A DNA stretch of 64,000 nucleotides from Acanthochlamys bracteata. Lineage: Eukaryota > Streptophyta > Magnoliopsida > Pandanales > Velloziaceae. This document shows positions 12,470 to 25,623 of the stretch, in pieces. The position numbers and the translations under genes were made by a program. Numbering within the stretch: position 1 is the first letter of the stretch; each line of letters starts with the position of its first letter. The notes below the pieces were generated by a model, which was not told where the DNA came from, searched no databases, and was given only the letters and a program-made list of their open reading frames with translations. The DNA lies in assembly GCA_019914995.1 (NCBI GenBank), contig CM034128.1, positions 9,579,501 to 9,643,500 on the forward strand, in the 5' to 3' direction.

Positions 12470-12709
12470 TGACGCCGTTAAAATGATTGTGTGAGAGAAG
12501 GTCTCGCTCTCTCGCACGCAAGACCTCCGTAAACCGAGCAAAATTTCCCGCCACTTCTCGAGTTCCTTCCTTCTGAAGGTGAAATTCAAGTTCCAAACTA
12601 TTTATGAAATAAATTTAATCAAATAATAGTCAATTACCTTCTAATTCAACGAGACAAATATTTTTTCATCTCTTTCGATTTCTTTGTCCACCAAATCTTG
12701 CTCCGGTAA

Positions 12710-12741
<32 letters not shown>

Positions 12742-12817
12742 ATCAATCTTGTAGTTGTTGTTGATCGAATTTGGATTTTAGGGTTTCCTCTGGTTTTCTT
12801 CTTGTTCTTCTTTGATC
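12470..12817 (+). promoter_or_regulatory. Promoter and 5' leader-like stretch without an obvious gene
   Basis: Looks like the start of a plus-strand gene. It has an E2F-type site TTTCCCGCC (12544-12552), then a pyrimidine-rich leader with a CT repeat (12711-12735) and 'attttagggtttcc', ending at a good donor GATC|GTGAGT (donor at 12818). No matching coding sequence can be followed downstream. It could be a remnant of a deleted gene, a non-coding transcript start, or a leader whose coding exon I failed to recognise. Confidence 0.35.
12711..12735. repeat. CT dinucleotide repeat
   Basis: Twelve and a half CT units in the leader-like stretch described at 12470-12817. Such CT tracts are common in plant 5' UTRs. 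Confidence 0.9.
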
Positions 12818-14380
12818 GTGAGTACTCTCTCTCTCCCTCAATCTTTTCTTTTGCGGATTATGTATGTATGTGAATTTCGGTTCCGTTTGTGATCATCATT
12901 TTCTTTTTTTTGGAATTTCTTGAAAAAAGCTTTCAAGTTTCAAGAATTGATATAGAGGATTTATTCCTGCAAAGTTTTTTTTCTTTTAAATTTGCTTGTT
13001 TGGATTAGTAAGATCTTTTGTTGTTGTTGTGGTTGATCCTAATCATAACGTGACCAACTTCCAGGGCTTCTATGATATAGATTTGGGCAATGTGTTGTTC
13101 ATAATTTGATCTATATTATTATTATTGTTACTAATCTTTTGATAATGTGCTTTTGATTTGATAAACAAAAAATCATCTGAATAATTTAAGTTGATGTCTG
13201 TAAAAGATTTATCTTGTGAACAGGTTGTGTACTTACCTCGGAGCTTTTTTTCTTATGATGAACAGCTTACCTGCGAGCTTTGAGGTATCTCTTCCGGCAG
13301 CGACGATGGCACCAATGTCAGAACGTCCAAAAAAAGGCGTATTAGCCATGCAAAAAGTTGCGCCTTGGAGTGGAATGTTGGGCGATCCAACAGGCACGAT
13401 GCTGATTATCAACTGAAGATTTTGCAGGTGTGAAGAAAACGGAACAGCAGAGGAGAGTGAACACTATTCGGTTGTTGTTCACGTTGGCGGAGAGCGTGAA
13501 GTAGTCGGCTAGAGGGATGTCGTTGGGATCAGAATCGAGATCCGTGATTTGTTTGAGTTGTTGGTTAAAACTTGAAATCAGGAGAGGAATTGTTGCAGAT
13601 TTGTTAATTTTGTTTTGTTTTGGTTTTGTTTGTTTTGATTGGATTTTGATTTTTGTGTGTTTGTTTTGAAAGAAGAGAACGAGAGAAGGAAAGGAAAGGA
13701 AAAAGAAGGATACGGTGGTGATTAATTAAAGTATAGTAGCAGATGAGTGCCCAATGTAAGAGCTCAGTGCAGAGAGCAGAAGAGAAGAACTGCTCTGAAC
13801 TACTGCAGAGCGGAGCTGCAGCGTTGCTTATTTTGGCGTCCAGTCTTGTACCTGAATTTTTCGACGAAGATGCAAATGCCATGCCAGTTCATGCAAATAG
13901 GTGCAGGGATAACACTAGTAAGTTGAGAGAACAATAGCTCAACTAACCAATTCAAATTTGAATGGTGTTTTAAGTATTATCACATGATCCCATCTTGACT
14001 TTTTTTAGTGCTATGGGATGCAAATCCACATAATCGTGATCTGGGTATTTTGTGCTGAGTTCCCTACTGTCAGTTAAGTGGCATCTTTCGACTTCCTCTG
14101 ATTCTATCTTTGCATATTGCATTGTTAGTTTCTTACGCATCTTTGCCATGAACACGTTTACTCATGCAGTTCGTAACAGATGGACCGAAGCTCTGACTCT
14201 ATGCACGTTCGTCGAAATCTTTCAAATAACATTATAAACAATTTAGTGTAAAAAAAGTGGGACATAACTGTATCCACAGCCTAACATATTTACGTTGCAG
14301 GAGTATGTGCCACTGCTTCATCTTCGTCTTCAGCCTAAAATATTTCGATCACAGTTTTTTCTACATACATGGAGGTGAAT
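12818..14380. other. Unassigned segment with possible minus-strand exon remnants
   Basis: No gene is recognised. On the minus strand a leader-like, A/C-rich stretch (about 13750 to 13610) runs into an open frame without a Met (13605 to about 13430) that includes ITDLDSDPNDIPLADYF. A second piece (about 13410 to 13270) includes VPVGSPNIPLQGATF and IGAIVAAGRDTSKLAG and ends at a donor-like GCAG|GTAAG, with another CGAG|GTAAGT nearby at about 13235. The frames do not join cleanly. This may be a decayed gene or chance. The plus-strand open frame at 13216-13416 is the mirror of the same DNA. Confidence 0.3.
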
Positions 14381-14634
14381 AGACCCTTAAGCCATGAATG
14401 ACAAAATCTCCAAAAGAATTTGATGTGAATGTTTAGTGAGAGTATATATACGATATGTTGTTGGAACTGCAATGCACCTGCTATTTTCATCTGACGGTTT
14501 GGTTCCAGCTGCCAGCTGCGGGCACCTGGAACAGCGCTTTGACAAACTGATTCTTGAAGTAGGCTGATACACCATCAGCTCCTATGCAGGGAGTGGCTTG
14601 TATATACACATTGAAGATACTTCAAGGGGTATCT

Positions 14635-17600
14635 CTAGAAAAATGTGTCTCGAATCAATCGTGCAAATACTCTGGAAGCTAAGCGGTTTACCACCTCTGG
14701 AAGTACTCTGGCTGTGATGCCTGGCAACACTGGAAGAAGCTCTTGAACTATATGAGATATATTCATATCCTGCTGAATCCAGTTATATTGTCAGCAAACA
14801 CTCTCAATTTCTAAACTTTCAAGGCAATCACTAAGCCAGAAGATAGTGGAAGTAAACAGAAAGTACCTGACCATAAGTAGAAGAAGTTCCAGATGTCAAG
14901 AATTTAACTACTTTTTCAACATTGTTCAGTATCATCCTATCTTCCTCTGTGATAGTGGGTATTAAGCCTGCAGTCCTTAGAGGAACCATACTGAAAACAG
15001 GAGCTACATTCCCTATGCCCAAAGCTGTAGCGATTTGTACTAGCTGCTCCCTCGAGAGTGCATCAATTGCCTTGACAATCTGCAGAATTTATGAAACAAT
15101 ATTGGTTATCCCTAGAAAGAAGGAATGTTTTATCAACAATACAGTAATTGATTATTGTAATATGCAATATATCGCACACCTCATCTAAAATGAACTCTCT
15201 AAAGAATTCCCCCTTATCAGAGAGCAGAAATGCTAGGGCTGCCCTTGTTTTAATTGGCTGCTCTTGACGAGGTGTAGTTGGAAATCCAGGGGGCAAGTAA
15301 TCTGCTTGACTCTGTAACACACCAAGTTTAGCCATATTTCCTTTAAGATTCTCACCTCCTCCACTTTTAGCTGCACTGATAAAACTCTCAAAGGCTTGCA
15401 TAACATCGATGAATCTTTCTGCATCAAAAACTCCAGTTTTTCCATATATGGTGTAGCGTAGAGCATCTCTCAACCTTGGGGATTCATCAGTCAGAAGTCT
15501 CTGGCATAACAGAAAACATCCATATAAGTAAAAGAACTCAGTTATTAACTTCAAGAACAAGGTGCAGGAAGGACAAGTAGGACGGACACTCACAGAATGC
15601 CAAAGAAAGATATATAAACGTGAAATAAATCTAGTGTTTGACAAGCAAACATACTAAATAAAATAATGCATGGACATATTCAGCTCTACAAAGGTAATGT
15701 TATGACACAGACCTGTGCAATATATGGATATGCTTCATCAACAATGGCAAAATTGGGATTGCCAACTAATGCTATTCCTTCTAGTACTCCAATAGCTCTG
15801 ATGATTAGAGCAAAATATGGTGGTATTCTGAATGGATAATCAAATGTTATTTGAGCCAAGTCGGATGCTAGTTCCTGAAAATTAATGTTTTTAGCACCTC
15901 CTCCTTCAAGTGCTTGATCAAAAACTTTCGCTAAGACTGGCAAGATAGGCTCTAAATTAACCCCCTCAGGAATGAAATCAAGCTTAACAAAGTCTTTAAC
16001 AATTGCATCATAATCGCGATGAATGAGATGAGCTATTGCTTCAATCATTCCATACTTCTGGTCATCAGTTAATCTTGTAACAAGGCCTGGAGCAAAGGAG
16101 CAGCATTTAATAGTATATATGATACGAAAAACATATACCAAGAAGAAGCCTACAGCATACATTAAAATAGGACTGGTAAGTTAGGCAGACAGCTCATCTA
16201 TGAAAGCCAAGATGAGAAGGCAAGACACATCATTAAAACTATTGGGAAAATACAAACAGGCAACCAAATGATGCAATATTACATCACTTCTTGGGTGCTA
16301 GTTTCTGAAGTGTGACAGATTAATAAGTACATGATGACTTCTAATCAAGTTCTGTCAGAATTTTCTATATATTTGCATCTACTCTTAAGAGGTGGGGATT
16401 TACCAAAGTCAAGGATTGCCAACTTGCCATCTGGAGTCCGAATCATATTCCCAGGATGTGGATCAGCATGAAAGAATCCATTATCAAGCAACTGCGAACC
16501 CATGACAATGTTAACAGATAAATGCCACATAACAACAAGAACAAAGATAAGAACAGACTCAAGCAAGTTGCGAATAAGATAAAAGTAGAATACTGTCTCA
16601 GTCACTATAGAGGCCTAAGCTACAAGTATTAGAGATTGCACTCCTTTTTATTAGAATAAACATCCAAATTGCTTAGTTATAAAATTGCATTTATATATCG
16701 AGCAGTAGGCATATTATCAGTAAAGCAATTTAGTTTCCCACGGCCTTCTTTAAGTTAGGAGTTTAGCAGATTACCTGTTTTAAGTAGCATATGACCCCTA
16801 CATTGACCAATGACCCTACATCACTCTCAGTGCTCTGCGAGAGTTTTTCTCCGTCCACCCACTGTGTTGTAAGAACCTTTCTTGATGTATATTTATGGTA
16901 TGTCTTGGGTATAACAACCTGAGAATCACAATAAGGACACATACATGATGATCATCCATTGTTAGGAAAAAGATTCTGATTTTGTATGGTAGAGATTTTA
17001 CAAGTACAAATTCAATGTCGTTGCCAATACGCTAGAACAGAAAGTGCATGAAAAAAATAGCCTGGTACAGTCTCGACACTGCCAAACAAGATGTAGCCAA
17101 AATCTATACATGTTCAATAGAAAGGTCCATTACCAAAAGAATATGAAGAAACTACCTGAGGAAGGTCTTCTCTCATCATCTCAGCAAAAAGAGTTCCATT
17201 TTCCCCTTCATTCACATAATCAAGTTCCTCAAAGAAGCGAGATGCCCATTCATCCACCAGACCAACAACATCAACAGATATCTGTCAGATTTTCTGAAAA
17301 ATAAGTGTGTGATAGAGTATAGATTATCATGTTATCTAATTTCAGATGCTGATGTATCACCTGTGGGAATTTCCGCAATACCAGCCCCAACTTCCGAATA
17401 ATATATAGATCAACCGTCACCGTCTCAAGAACAAATGGGCGTTGTACTTTGACTGCCACTAACTCACCAGTTTCCTTTAAACGACCCTTATACACTTGTC
17501 CCAATGATGCTACAAGTAAATTTGCCTCAGTAATTCATCTAATCTATCTAACATTCTGAAAAATCTACATTTTCGAAATACCAGTAAACAAATATGTTAA

Positions 17601-19717
17601 GTTAGCAATTGGAATTACCAGCAGCTATTGGTGAAGGACTTAGCTCTGAATAAATTTCATGCCAGGGATTACCAAGTTCTTCTTTGATAAGAGCCATAGC
17701 TACATCATCAGGAAATGATGGAACCTTCACAATCACAAAAAATGAGTGTACTTAGTAGAGCAAGAACAACGGCAGTATAAAGAAGACAAAGGGAAATACA
17801 CAAAAAGCAACATATTCAAAAGATATGCAGCCCAAAAATTGATAAAAAATTTAATATTTTTTCATTTTTCAGTATGGAAAATATGCTTCTCCATCAGATT
17901 TGGTGCAATCTAGCCGGTAATTAATATGCACTCACTGAAGGGACAATAAATAATACTAAGATCAAACTTCAATCCAAATTGAAGCTTTGCCATTTTTATG
18001 TTCAATCAGTTAGTGTATGGTCTGAGTCCCTTGAGAAGACTGTTAAGTGTTAATATCTACAGTTGAACCCTTAAAATCAAAATCTTTCCATTTTGGAGCT
18101 GGAGAACACATTATAATTACTTTTCATTTGGATATATAATGAAAAGGACGAATATGATAATCTGGAGCAAGTAAAAAATTCAAGATATATATACATACTA
18201 ATAAGGTCATACAATAAAGGTCTTTTTGGTGTGCTTGAGAAGTGCCTGGAAGCTACCACGAGGAAGTAAGAAAACCTCCAGCAAGAAAAGAGGAAATCTG
18301 TACAACTTACCTTGTCACACAACTTCTGTAGTTCAGTCATGGCAGCAGGAGATAATATGTCGGGTCGGATGCTCAATGCTTGTCCCAGCTTAATGTAAGC
18401 TGGTCCTAAGGATGTTACAATCTCCCTCAACTCTATAGCTCTCGCAACTTCATTCTAGAGAAGTCCAGTACAAAAAAAAGTACATGACATTCCACAAATG
18501 AGATTCCATGATGCAGCACAGGGAAAAGAAAGAGTTGAAAATATTAAAACTACAGGATCCCACAGCTAGAACTTACTGGCACAATCATGCGAAATAATTT
18601 ACACATAGCATTTTATCATTGTAAATAATCGATAGGAGTCATAGGATGACAGTATTATGTTAATACATAAATCATGAAAAGGTTTACCTCTTTAATTTTA
18701 TTGTTTATCAAGTCCAAGGCCAAATGAGAAAGAAAGCCACCAGCAACAGACAATAATTGAACAATCCGTGTGGCAACTGCTCTGGGACGCTTTCCCCAAT
18801 AGGTAGAGATAATCTCAGGATCATAAACCAAGGGCAGTCCTTCGCCACTTTCTGCAGCCTGAACCTGGACATGCACATACATGAGTCAGCAAAGCTGCTA
18901 AAAGTAAGGAGGAAATACAGGAACTTAATACAGGATGAAAATTTTGCTTGAAATTAGTCAAGACATGCAAACCCATGACAGCAATATGATATGATACAGT
19001 CAAATTTGAAGACTCTACCATATTAGCGTGGACAAACTTCGTTTGAAGCACCAAAATTACTATTCGATATATTTTATGTAGCAGAAATTAAACAGAAAAT
19101 TTCTTCTGGTTGCAACAGTAAACCAATCTTTTTCAGGGCGATTGTGCAAATTTGGGGCATGATAAAACTCCTATTCAGTCAAGTCCTTTCATGCAAGTAA
19201 ATCCAAAGAGTAGAGAGACCTCAACCAAGCGGAGCCGAATACTCTCATCAGCGAACTGTGAATCCGATAAATTCTGTCCACGGAGTCCTCTCATCAGTGA
19301 AGCCAACTGTTCATCCGTCTCCATTTGAGCTCTCACACGCTTAATCTCTGCCGACATATCCCCAAACCTCTGCAAAATCCACCAAAAAGGAACACCAATC
19401 TCATTCACAATCACAACAAAATAGAAAAGCGAAATCAAACAAATTGATAAAGAACACAATTCCTTTCTTAGAAAGATAGAGAGAGCACAATCGCTTACAG
19501 TAGTAGCTGCTCCATTGGTGACCTTAGGCAAAGGAGATTGCGAAGAAGGAGGAACAGCAGTTGGTTGGGTAGCTACCGCGACGACTTTGGCACACTTCAC
19601 CGGAATGGAACGGCCGTGATACCTCAGCCGTGAACCACTGCCGTCCGTCGACAACGGCGAGAGAGGGCGGCTGAGTGACTTAAAGCCACAGCAGAGGAGC
19701 TCTGGAGTTGCTCCCAT
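14635..19717 (-). CDS. ABC1K1: Plastid ABC1-like atypical kinase ABC1K1
   Basis: Plastoglobule UbiB/ADCK-family protein kinase; the Arabidopsis orthologue ABC1K1/PGR6 tunes prenylquinone and carotenoid metabolism. Thirteen exons, all in phase: 19717-19499, 19369-19220, 18864-18688, 18454-18311, 17724-17619, 17509-17361, 17281-17156, 16918-16775, 16491-16404, 16086-15713, 15500-15180, 15079-14867 and 14769-14635, giving about 781 residues. The N-terminus to about residue 70 is Ser/Pro-rich and transit-peptide-like. Hallmarks: KxGQ motif ([15 protein letters not shown]204); Ala-rich nucleotide loop ([11 protein letters not shown]); VAVKVQ lysine; HADPHPGN (413-420); ILDFG (431-435); then a long plant-specific C-terminal region ending RLIRDTFF. 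I chose the Met beginning MGATPELL over one ten codons upstream, because that extension is just translated GA repeat. ABC1K1 fits better than ABC1K3 in the region after DFG and in the C-terminus. Confidence 0.9.
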
Positions 19718-19721
19718 GGCT

Positions 19722-19742
19722 TCTCTCTCTCTCTCTCTCTCT
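19722..19742. repeat. CT/GA repeat in the ABC1K1 5' leader
   Basis: A CT dinucleotide run (GA on the coding strand) a few bases upstream of the chosen ABC1K1 start codon. An upstream in-frame ATG at 19747-19745 reads through it as IEREREREA. Confidence 0.85.
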
Positions 19743-19759
19743 ATCAACGTACGGAGATC

Positions 19760-21270
19760 GCAGAGAAATGAAGAGAGAGAAAGAGGTATATATGGTGTGC
19801 GTTGGTTAGGTTGCCGGAGAAATGGAAGTGGAGATATAAGAACGGTACTGCAGAACTACAGATAAGCTAACGTGTTCGAGTAACTTAAGAAGGTTAAGGA
19901 CGGAGCAGATTCTTTTTTGCAGTTTAAAAGGAGAGATGGAGCAGGTTAAGTTCAAGATATCTGAGGAACAGTAAACCGTATGTTTTATTGATGTATTATG
20001 TAAAACTTTGTGGTAGGATTACTCCGCTATTCCAGCAAACAACAGGGCTCCTTTCAGAAACAATGACTCGCGAAGATAGTAAGAGCAAACATTTGCAATG
20101 TATGGCTTCTAAAACCTATTTTCGTAATTTATAGCTTCTACGACTTATTTCCTTAATTTGTAAGATGAATAAATTTCTTTAATGAGATATTTAATATCCA
20201 TGAATTGTCTCTCTAACAACTATGAACCATCTTGAAGACGTACAAAAATGGCAATTATATAACTGAAATTATATTATGCAAACATATATGGATTAATTAT
20301 ATATAAGATGTTTCTTTAATCTATATCTTTATATCAGAAAATTGTATGTCTTGTGAGGAAGTTAAATATTTTTAGCAGTTGAATGTCTTGTTCGAGAATC
20401 TCAAGCTCTCTACAAACCAGTGCATGGATGCCTGGAACTTGGTGTCTTATTTCATTAACTTAACAAATAATAAATGCTTAATATGAAACCTGATTTGTAG
20501 AGCACAGAAACGAGAGCAAAAGAAAAATTGTTTAACAGTCTGCTTTTGTAAAATGTTGAAGATTTTACATATTGGTCTTCGTTATTTTTATTGGCAGACA
20601 AAAAGAACTACCGCCATCGTGGCCGGAAGATTTAATGGTTGATGTTTGGTCAGTGCGGTTTACTCTGAGCCACTAGTCCACTACAAGGTAGTGCGGCGCT
20701 CTTGCTATCAAGAAGACGATCTGAATCAGAAACGTGGCTCGATTCAGCACGCAGAGGTAAGAGATATTCTCTGTTCGTTCATCTGGGGAAGAAATTTTGA
20801 TGGGGTCATCCGAATGCGCCTGCTATGAACTAGGCCCACTAGTTAAACGGGCTCGTTATGACACACTTAAGTTAGCATTCTGTTTGAATAGTATGGTTAG
20901 CTCGGTCCATAAGCAGATCAAATCACACAAGTGGGCCTGCCTGAAGATAGAGAATTACGAAGGCCCATTTAGAAAGAAGGCCTAACCGTCCCAGTCTATC
21001 AGTATACAGTCTAACCACGTGTGATGCTTCCTCGCCTTCAACAACGATCTCTTTTGTCGTTTTCCCTCCATCTTCATCTCTTGATCCCTTTCATTCTCCA
21101 CTTCAAACTAACCACGTGTCAAACACAATCACTCTTCAAATTCTTCTTTCAGTTCTCTTCTTATAGCTGCTCCATTCAAGTTTTAAAACAATCCACTCAC
21201 TCGCTTCGCTCCTTCGCTCTCACTAGTGAATCAATTAGATTCTAAAAAAGTTTTCCTTTGTTATCCTTTC
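19760..21270. promoter_or_regulatory. Divergent intergenic region between ABC1K1 and HCAR
   Basis: About 1.5 kb separating two plastid-protein genes transcribed away from each other. No coding sequence is recognised. Near 20640-20830 there are short open frames without family resemblance. Near the HCAR start the DNA becomes C/T-rich (about 21040-21210), as expected for a 5' leader, and contains ACGTGT-type G-box-like cores at about 21016 and 21113. Regulatory meaning is inferred. Confidence 0.4.
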
Positions 21271-24200
21271 ATGGCGATGATGGCAAACTTGGCTTGCTTT
21301 CGATCGCCTTTTACCGTTCGTTCATCTGCAACATCAACACCATCGCCGGAGAAGAAGAGTTCTGATGGCGCCGTTAAAGTTCTCCGTGACGACTGGCGTG
21401 AAAGGTCTAAGCCGATCCGACCTGGTGGAATCTACCCTGCTAAGGATCACTGCAGGTTTTTGCTTCCTTTCGCTATTTATTGGTTAATATTTCTTCGTTT
21501 TAATTACTATGATATTTATGTCGATCTTCCTCTTGTTCTTGTTTGATTTTTTTCCCTTAATTTTTTTTCTCTATTAGCTGAAGTCCTGTTGATATCATTC
21601 TAATTCTTCATTGGCGTTGATTTCGAACCCTTTTTTTTGGTTTTTTAATAATATTATTTTTAAGTATTTTTGGTTTTGTGATTCTTAAAGAAATAACATA
21701 GGCTTACTAAGTCGAATATGGTGTTAATTTGAATATTGTAAAATTTTGGCAGCCGGTGTGGATTGTGCGATACTTATTACATCGCTCACGTTAAGAACGC
21801 ATGCGCTTTCTTAGGCGAAGGAATGTCAAGAATTGAGGTAAACCAAGATCAGTTTTACTAAGTTTGTTGCTTTTGAATTGTATATACATATATCTGAAAT
21901 TAATCATGGCAAATGGTTCGGAATGAAAGACAAAGTTGCCCAATGAGTAGTTATTTTAGACACCTGCGACTGGGCACCTCTTAGTCTGCCTAGTTCAAGG
22001 CTTGACAATTATAAACTTATTGATCTGATAGACTGATATTTTTGTTTGTGGCACACACCACTTATATACTCACAATAAATTCTCCATTTGTATTATGTTG
22101 TAGGCCATGGAGCCAATAGTTCATGGAAGAGGTAGAAAGCCAGACTCAGATGAGGAGTATTTTGGAGTGAATGAAGAGCTGTTGTATGCAAGAAAAATTA
22201 AACCTGTTGAAGGTACTATTGATGTCTTCCAGATACATGATTCTCGGATAGTTATGTTTATTCATCTATGTTAGTCTTGAAATTTAAGCAAAAGCTTTGG
22301 TATGGAACTTGGTTACTTGGAGGCGCATTGTTTCAATTGTAAATTGTCTTTGAAGTAAGAGGATGTAGTATTGTATAACATGGAAGGAATATTTCACTCT
22401 GAGATACTGACAAGCATAATCTGGTTGAAGTTCTGACTGCAAAATTCAGTTGCAGAATGTTGCTGCTCTGACTATATTTTTTCTATGTGGTTTGTTTACA
22501 GCTCATGGAGATTCACAACTCACTTAAATGGTGTTTGCTATTGGTTTGAACTTTCTTCAATCATAGTGATTCACTTTTCATCTATCTTCAGGAGCTCAAT
22601 GGACAGGAGTTGTAACAACCATTGCTATGGAAATGCTGAAAGCAAATATAGTTGAAGCTGTCATCTGTGTACAGAGGTAGTCTTGTTATACTAATAAATT
22701 GGGCAACAAAATTTTCATCAAAATGCCATCCCATCTTCTCTTGGACCTCTATTAGCTCTGATTTGCATTGGATAGGAGATCCTTCCTAACCTTCTTTTGA
22801 TTGCATGTAGCTCACATGCTTGAAAATGTTGTACACAATGGATTGCAATTTTATTTTCACATTATAGCAACTTTCTTGTCTAGTTGGCTACTTAGCTATA
22901 TTTCGCTAAAAAAATGAGCTCAAAGGTGCACCTCCTGTATGCATCTTCTGGGCATTTCTGACTTGATACTTTTCCTGCATATGTGCCAGTGATCCAGATG
23001 ACAGACTTTCACCTAAACCGGTCCTAGCTAGGTGAGCTTGTACTTTATAGTCTCATTTATATAAGTGGGTTAGTTTTTATCTCTATTGTGTTTTGTAGTC
23101 TGTGCTTTTCATTTAATTGCTTATTGTTTACTATTTCCAAAGGACACCAGAAGAAGTTTTAGAGGCAAAAGGTGTAAAGCCAACATTATCACCAAACCTG
23201 AGCACCCTTGCCTTAGTTGAGGTGATCAAATTTCTTATTGGAGAATGAACACTATTGTAGCTTACTGAAATGCAATTATGTTCTCTTGCTTTCCCTTCGT
23301 TGAGTGCCCATGTTTCTGTAATAAGTGAAATGCCATTCATGTTCATTCTATCTTTTTGAGGATAATGGCAGTGCCAGAAGATATATTAAGAGGGGTGTTT
23401 TATTGTAAACCACTGTTTTTATTGGGCAAAAAACAAGGTTACAGATATTTTTGAAGTTTAAATGACATTATGGCATATGAGAATGTTGACAGATCATTTA
23501 AAATTTTGCTCTAATTTGCTCTAGTTTCTCTTGCAATAGGCAGCAGGAGTAAAGCGTCTTCTTTTTTGTGGCGTTGGTTGTCAAGTACAAGGTAATTTTA
23601 TTTTGTCATAAGACTAGATCCAAAACTTCTTGCTTTGTTATAACTCATCACCATTGAAATGCAGCTTGATTTCATAAACTGCAGCATTGAGATCTGTTGA
23701 GAAATATCTAGGCTTGGAGAAGCTCTATGTTATTGGCACCAACTGCGGTATTTTGAATTTTCATTATTCACTCACTATTTTCATTTTTATAGTACATGTG
23801 AAGTGATGTTCTAGTTAAAACGGAGTTTTTCATCTAATTAAGTGTTTTGAATTTCTAAGTGGACAATGGAACTCGTGAGGGCCTTGACAAATTCCTAAAG
23901 GCTGCAAGCAGTGAGCCAGATACTGTTTTGCATTATGAATTTATGCAAGATTACAAGGTTGGTTGCTAACGTCCTTCGAAAATATTATTTTACTACTAGT
24001 TCTTTGTTCATTTCAGAAACCTTCTTTATTTCAAATATGTTCCACTAACTTAACAAAGCTTTCTCTTGCGTTACTATATGCTTTAGAGAGTTCCTCACCA
24101 AGGCTTCTATTGATCGAGTAAATTATTTCTTTGTTGTGAATGCTTTTATCAAAAGAACTAGGTGCCATATATTTATAGGGATTACTAAATACGCTTATGG

Positions 24201-25623
24201 TTAATGTCTTGACAGGTTCACTTAAAGCATTTAGATGGTCATATTGAAGAGGTAGAGTAGCATCCTGAGCTGCATACTTGTGGTAGTTCTATTGTTTTCA
24301 TTAATATTGTGATAATGCTCGTGACCACAAATTGAATCAGGTTCCGTACTTCTGCTTGCCAGCAAATGAACTAGTTGATGTTATTGCACCATCCTGCTAC
24401 AGGTACTTTATAGATTCTATGATATGTTCTCTAGATATGAGTTAGGAGTAGACTCTTAACTCAATTCTTGACCTTAGTTGGGTGACATGTTTACTGAACA
24501 TCCCTGTTCCAGTGTGATCTGCTATTTTATCTCTATGCTGTTGTGAAAATTCACCATCTCTTTTTTTTTTCCTGTGGGTGCACTCTTAATGTCTTTTGCT
24601 TTCTCGTGCAGCTGCTTTGATTACTCAAATGCACTGGCGGTAAGTTCGTATTTGTTTAATCACCAATGCAAAGTGAAGCTTGAAGTGTAGCCTGCTACAC
24701 ATGTTTCAGCCTTACTGTCCTTGATGTCAATCTTTGGATGGATGCTTAGATTACTATTATACCGATTGAATTTAGACATTCTTAACTACAACATGATGTC
24801 TACGCTTGCAGGATTTAGTGGTGGGATACATGGGTGTGCCGAAGTACTCTGGATTAAGTATGACACAACACCCACAATATATTACTGTGAGGTACTCCGG
24901 AGCTCTAATTTATACAGCTTTATTTTCTCTATATTTTTTATGAATACAGTGCATGATTGAGACCCACTTAATCTAACAGGAATGAACGCGGTAGAGAGAT
25001 GCTAAACTTGGTACAGGATCTCTTGGAGATTAGACCTACCATCAGCAGCGTATGCTATATATCAGGCCTTTGGACTTTACGGAATTCAAGGAAAGGAATT
25101 ACGTACTTTTGTAGTAGTTAACTATTTCTAATATAACAGGGAAACAGGCGTCCATTTGTGATGGAGACGGTTAAAGCAGATGATAAAGCTAAGTCAAGTG
25201 AAGGGCCATCTCAACCAGCCCCTAGGTTCATTGGTAATGTAATTGCATCTATACTGAATTTGGTAAGTTGCATAGCATACTCCATTCTCTGGTATAAAAT
25301 TTTCCTTGTAAGCACATCTTTATCTTGGAGGCTGATAGAATTACATACAACTCAGATTGGTCCAAAGGGTTTGGAGTTTGGGCGTTATTCCTTAGATTAC
25401 CACACGATAAGAAATTACTTGTATGTTAACAGAAGCTGGGGGAAAGAAAGGTATGGATCTCATGCTGTGATTACTCCAAGAAAACTTGCGTTACGCAAAT
25501 TCATCTTACTCATCCAACTCTAATGCTAGCAGGGCGGAACAGCACATCCCTTCATACGCAAAAAAGATTGTGGAATCATATAATAAGAACGGTTCCATTG
25601 ATCAGATGCTTTCACAGAAGTGA
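21271..25623 (+). CDS. HCAR: 7-hydroxymethyl chlorophyll a reductase
   Basis: Chloroplast Fe-S flavoenzyme that reduces 7-hydroxymethyl chlorophyll a to chlorophyll a with ferredoxin, the second half of chlorophyll b-to-a conversion used in turnover and senescence. Seventeen exons join in phase to 460 residues: 21271-21455, 21753-21837, 22104-22212, 22592-22676, 22990-23031, 23143-23221, 23540-23591, 23685-23747, 23860-23957, 24216-24251, 24341-24402, 24612-24639, 24812-24891, 24980-25049, 25140-25262, 25356-25450 and 25533-25623. A Ser/Thr-rich transit-like N-terminus (about 1-30) precedes the coenzyme F420 hydrogenase beta (FrhB) N- and C-terminal domains. Visible cluster cysteines include CSRCGLC, CGVGCQ, NCVDNG and the SCYSC loop. 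Length agrees with the Arabidopsis enzyme (about 460). I took MAMMANLACF as start because the upstream Met adds an unrelated stretch. No lesions seen. Confidence 0.93.
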
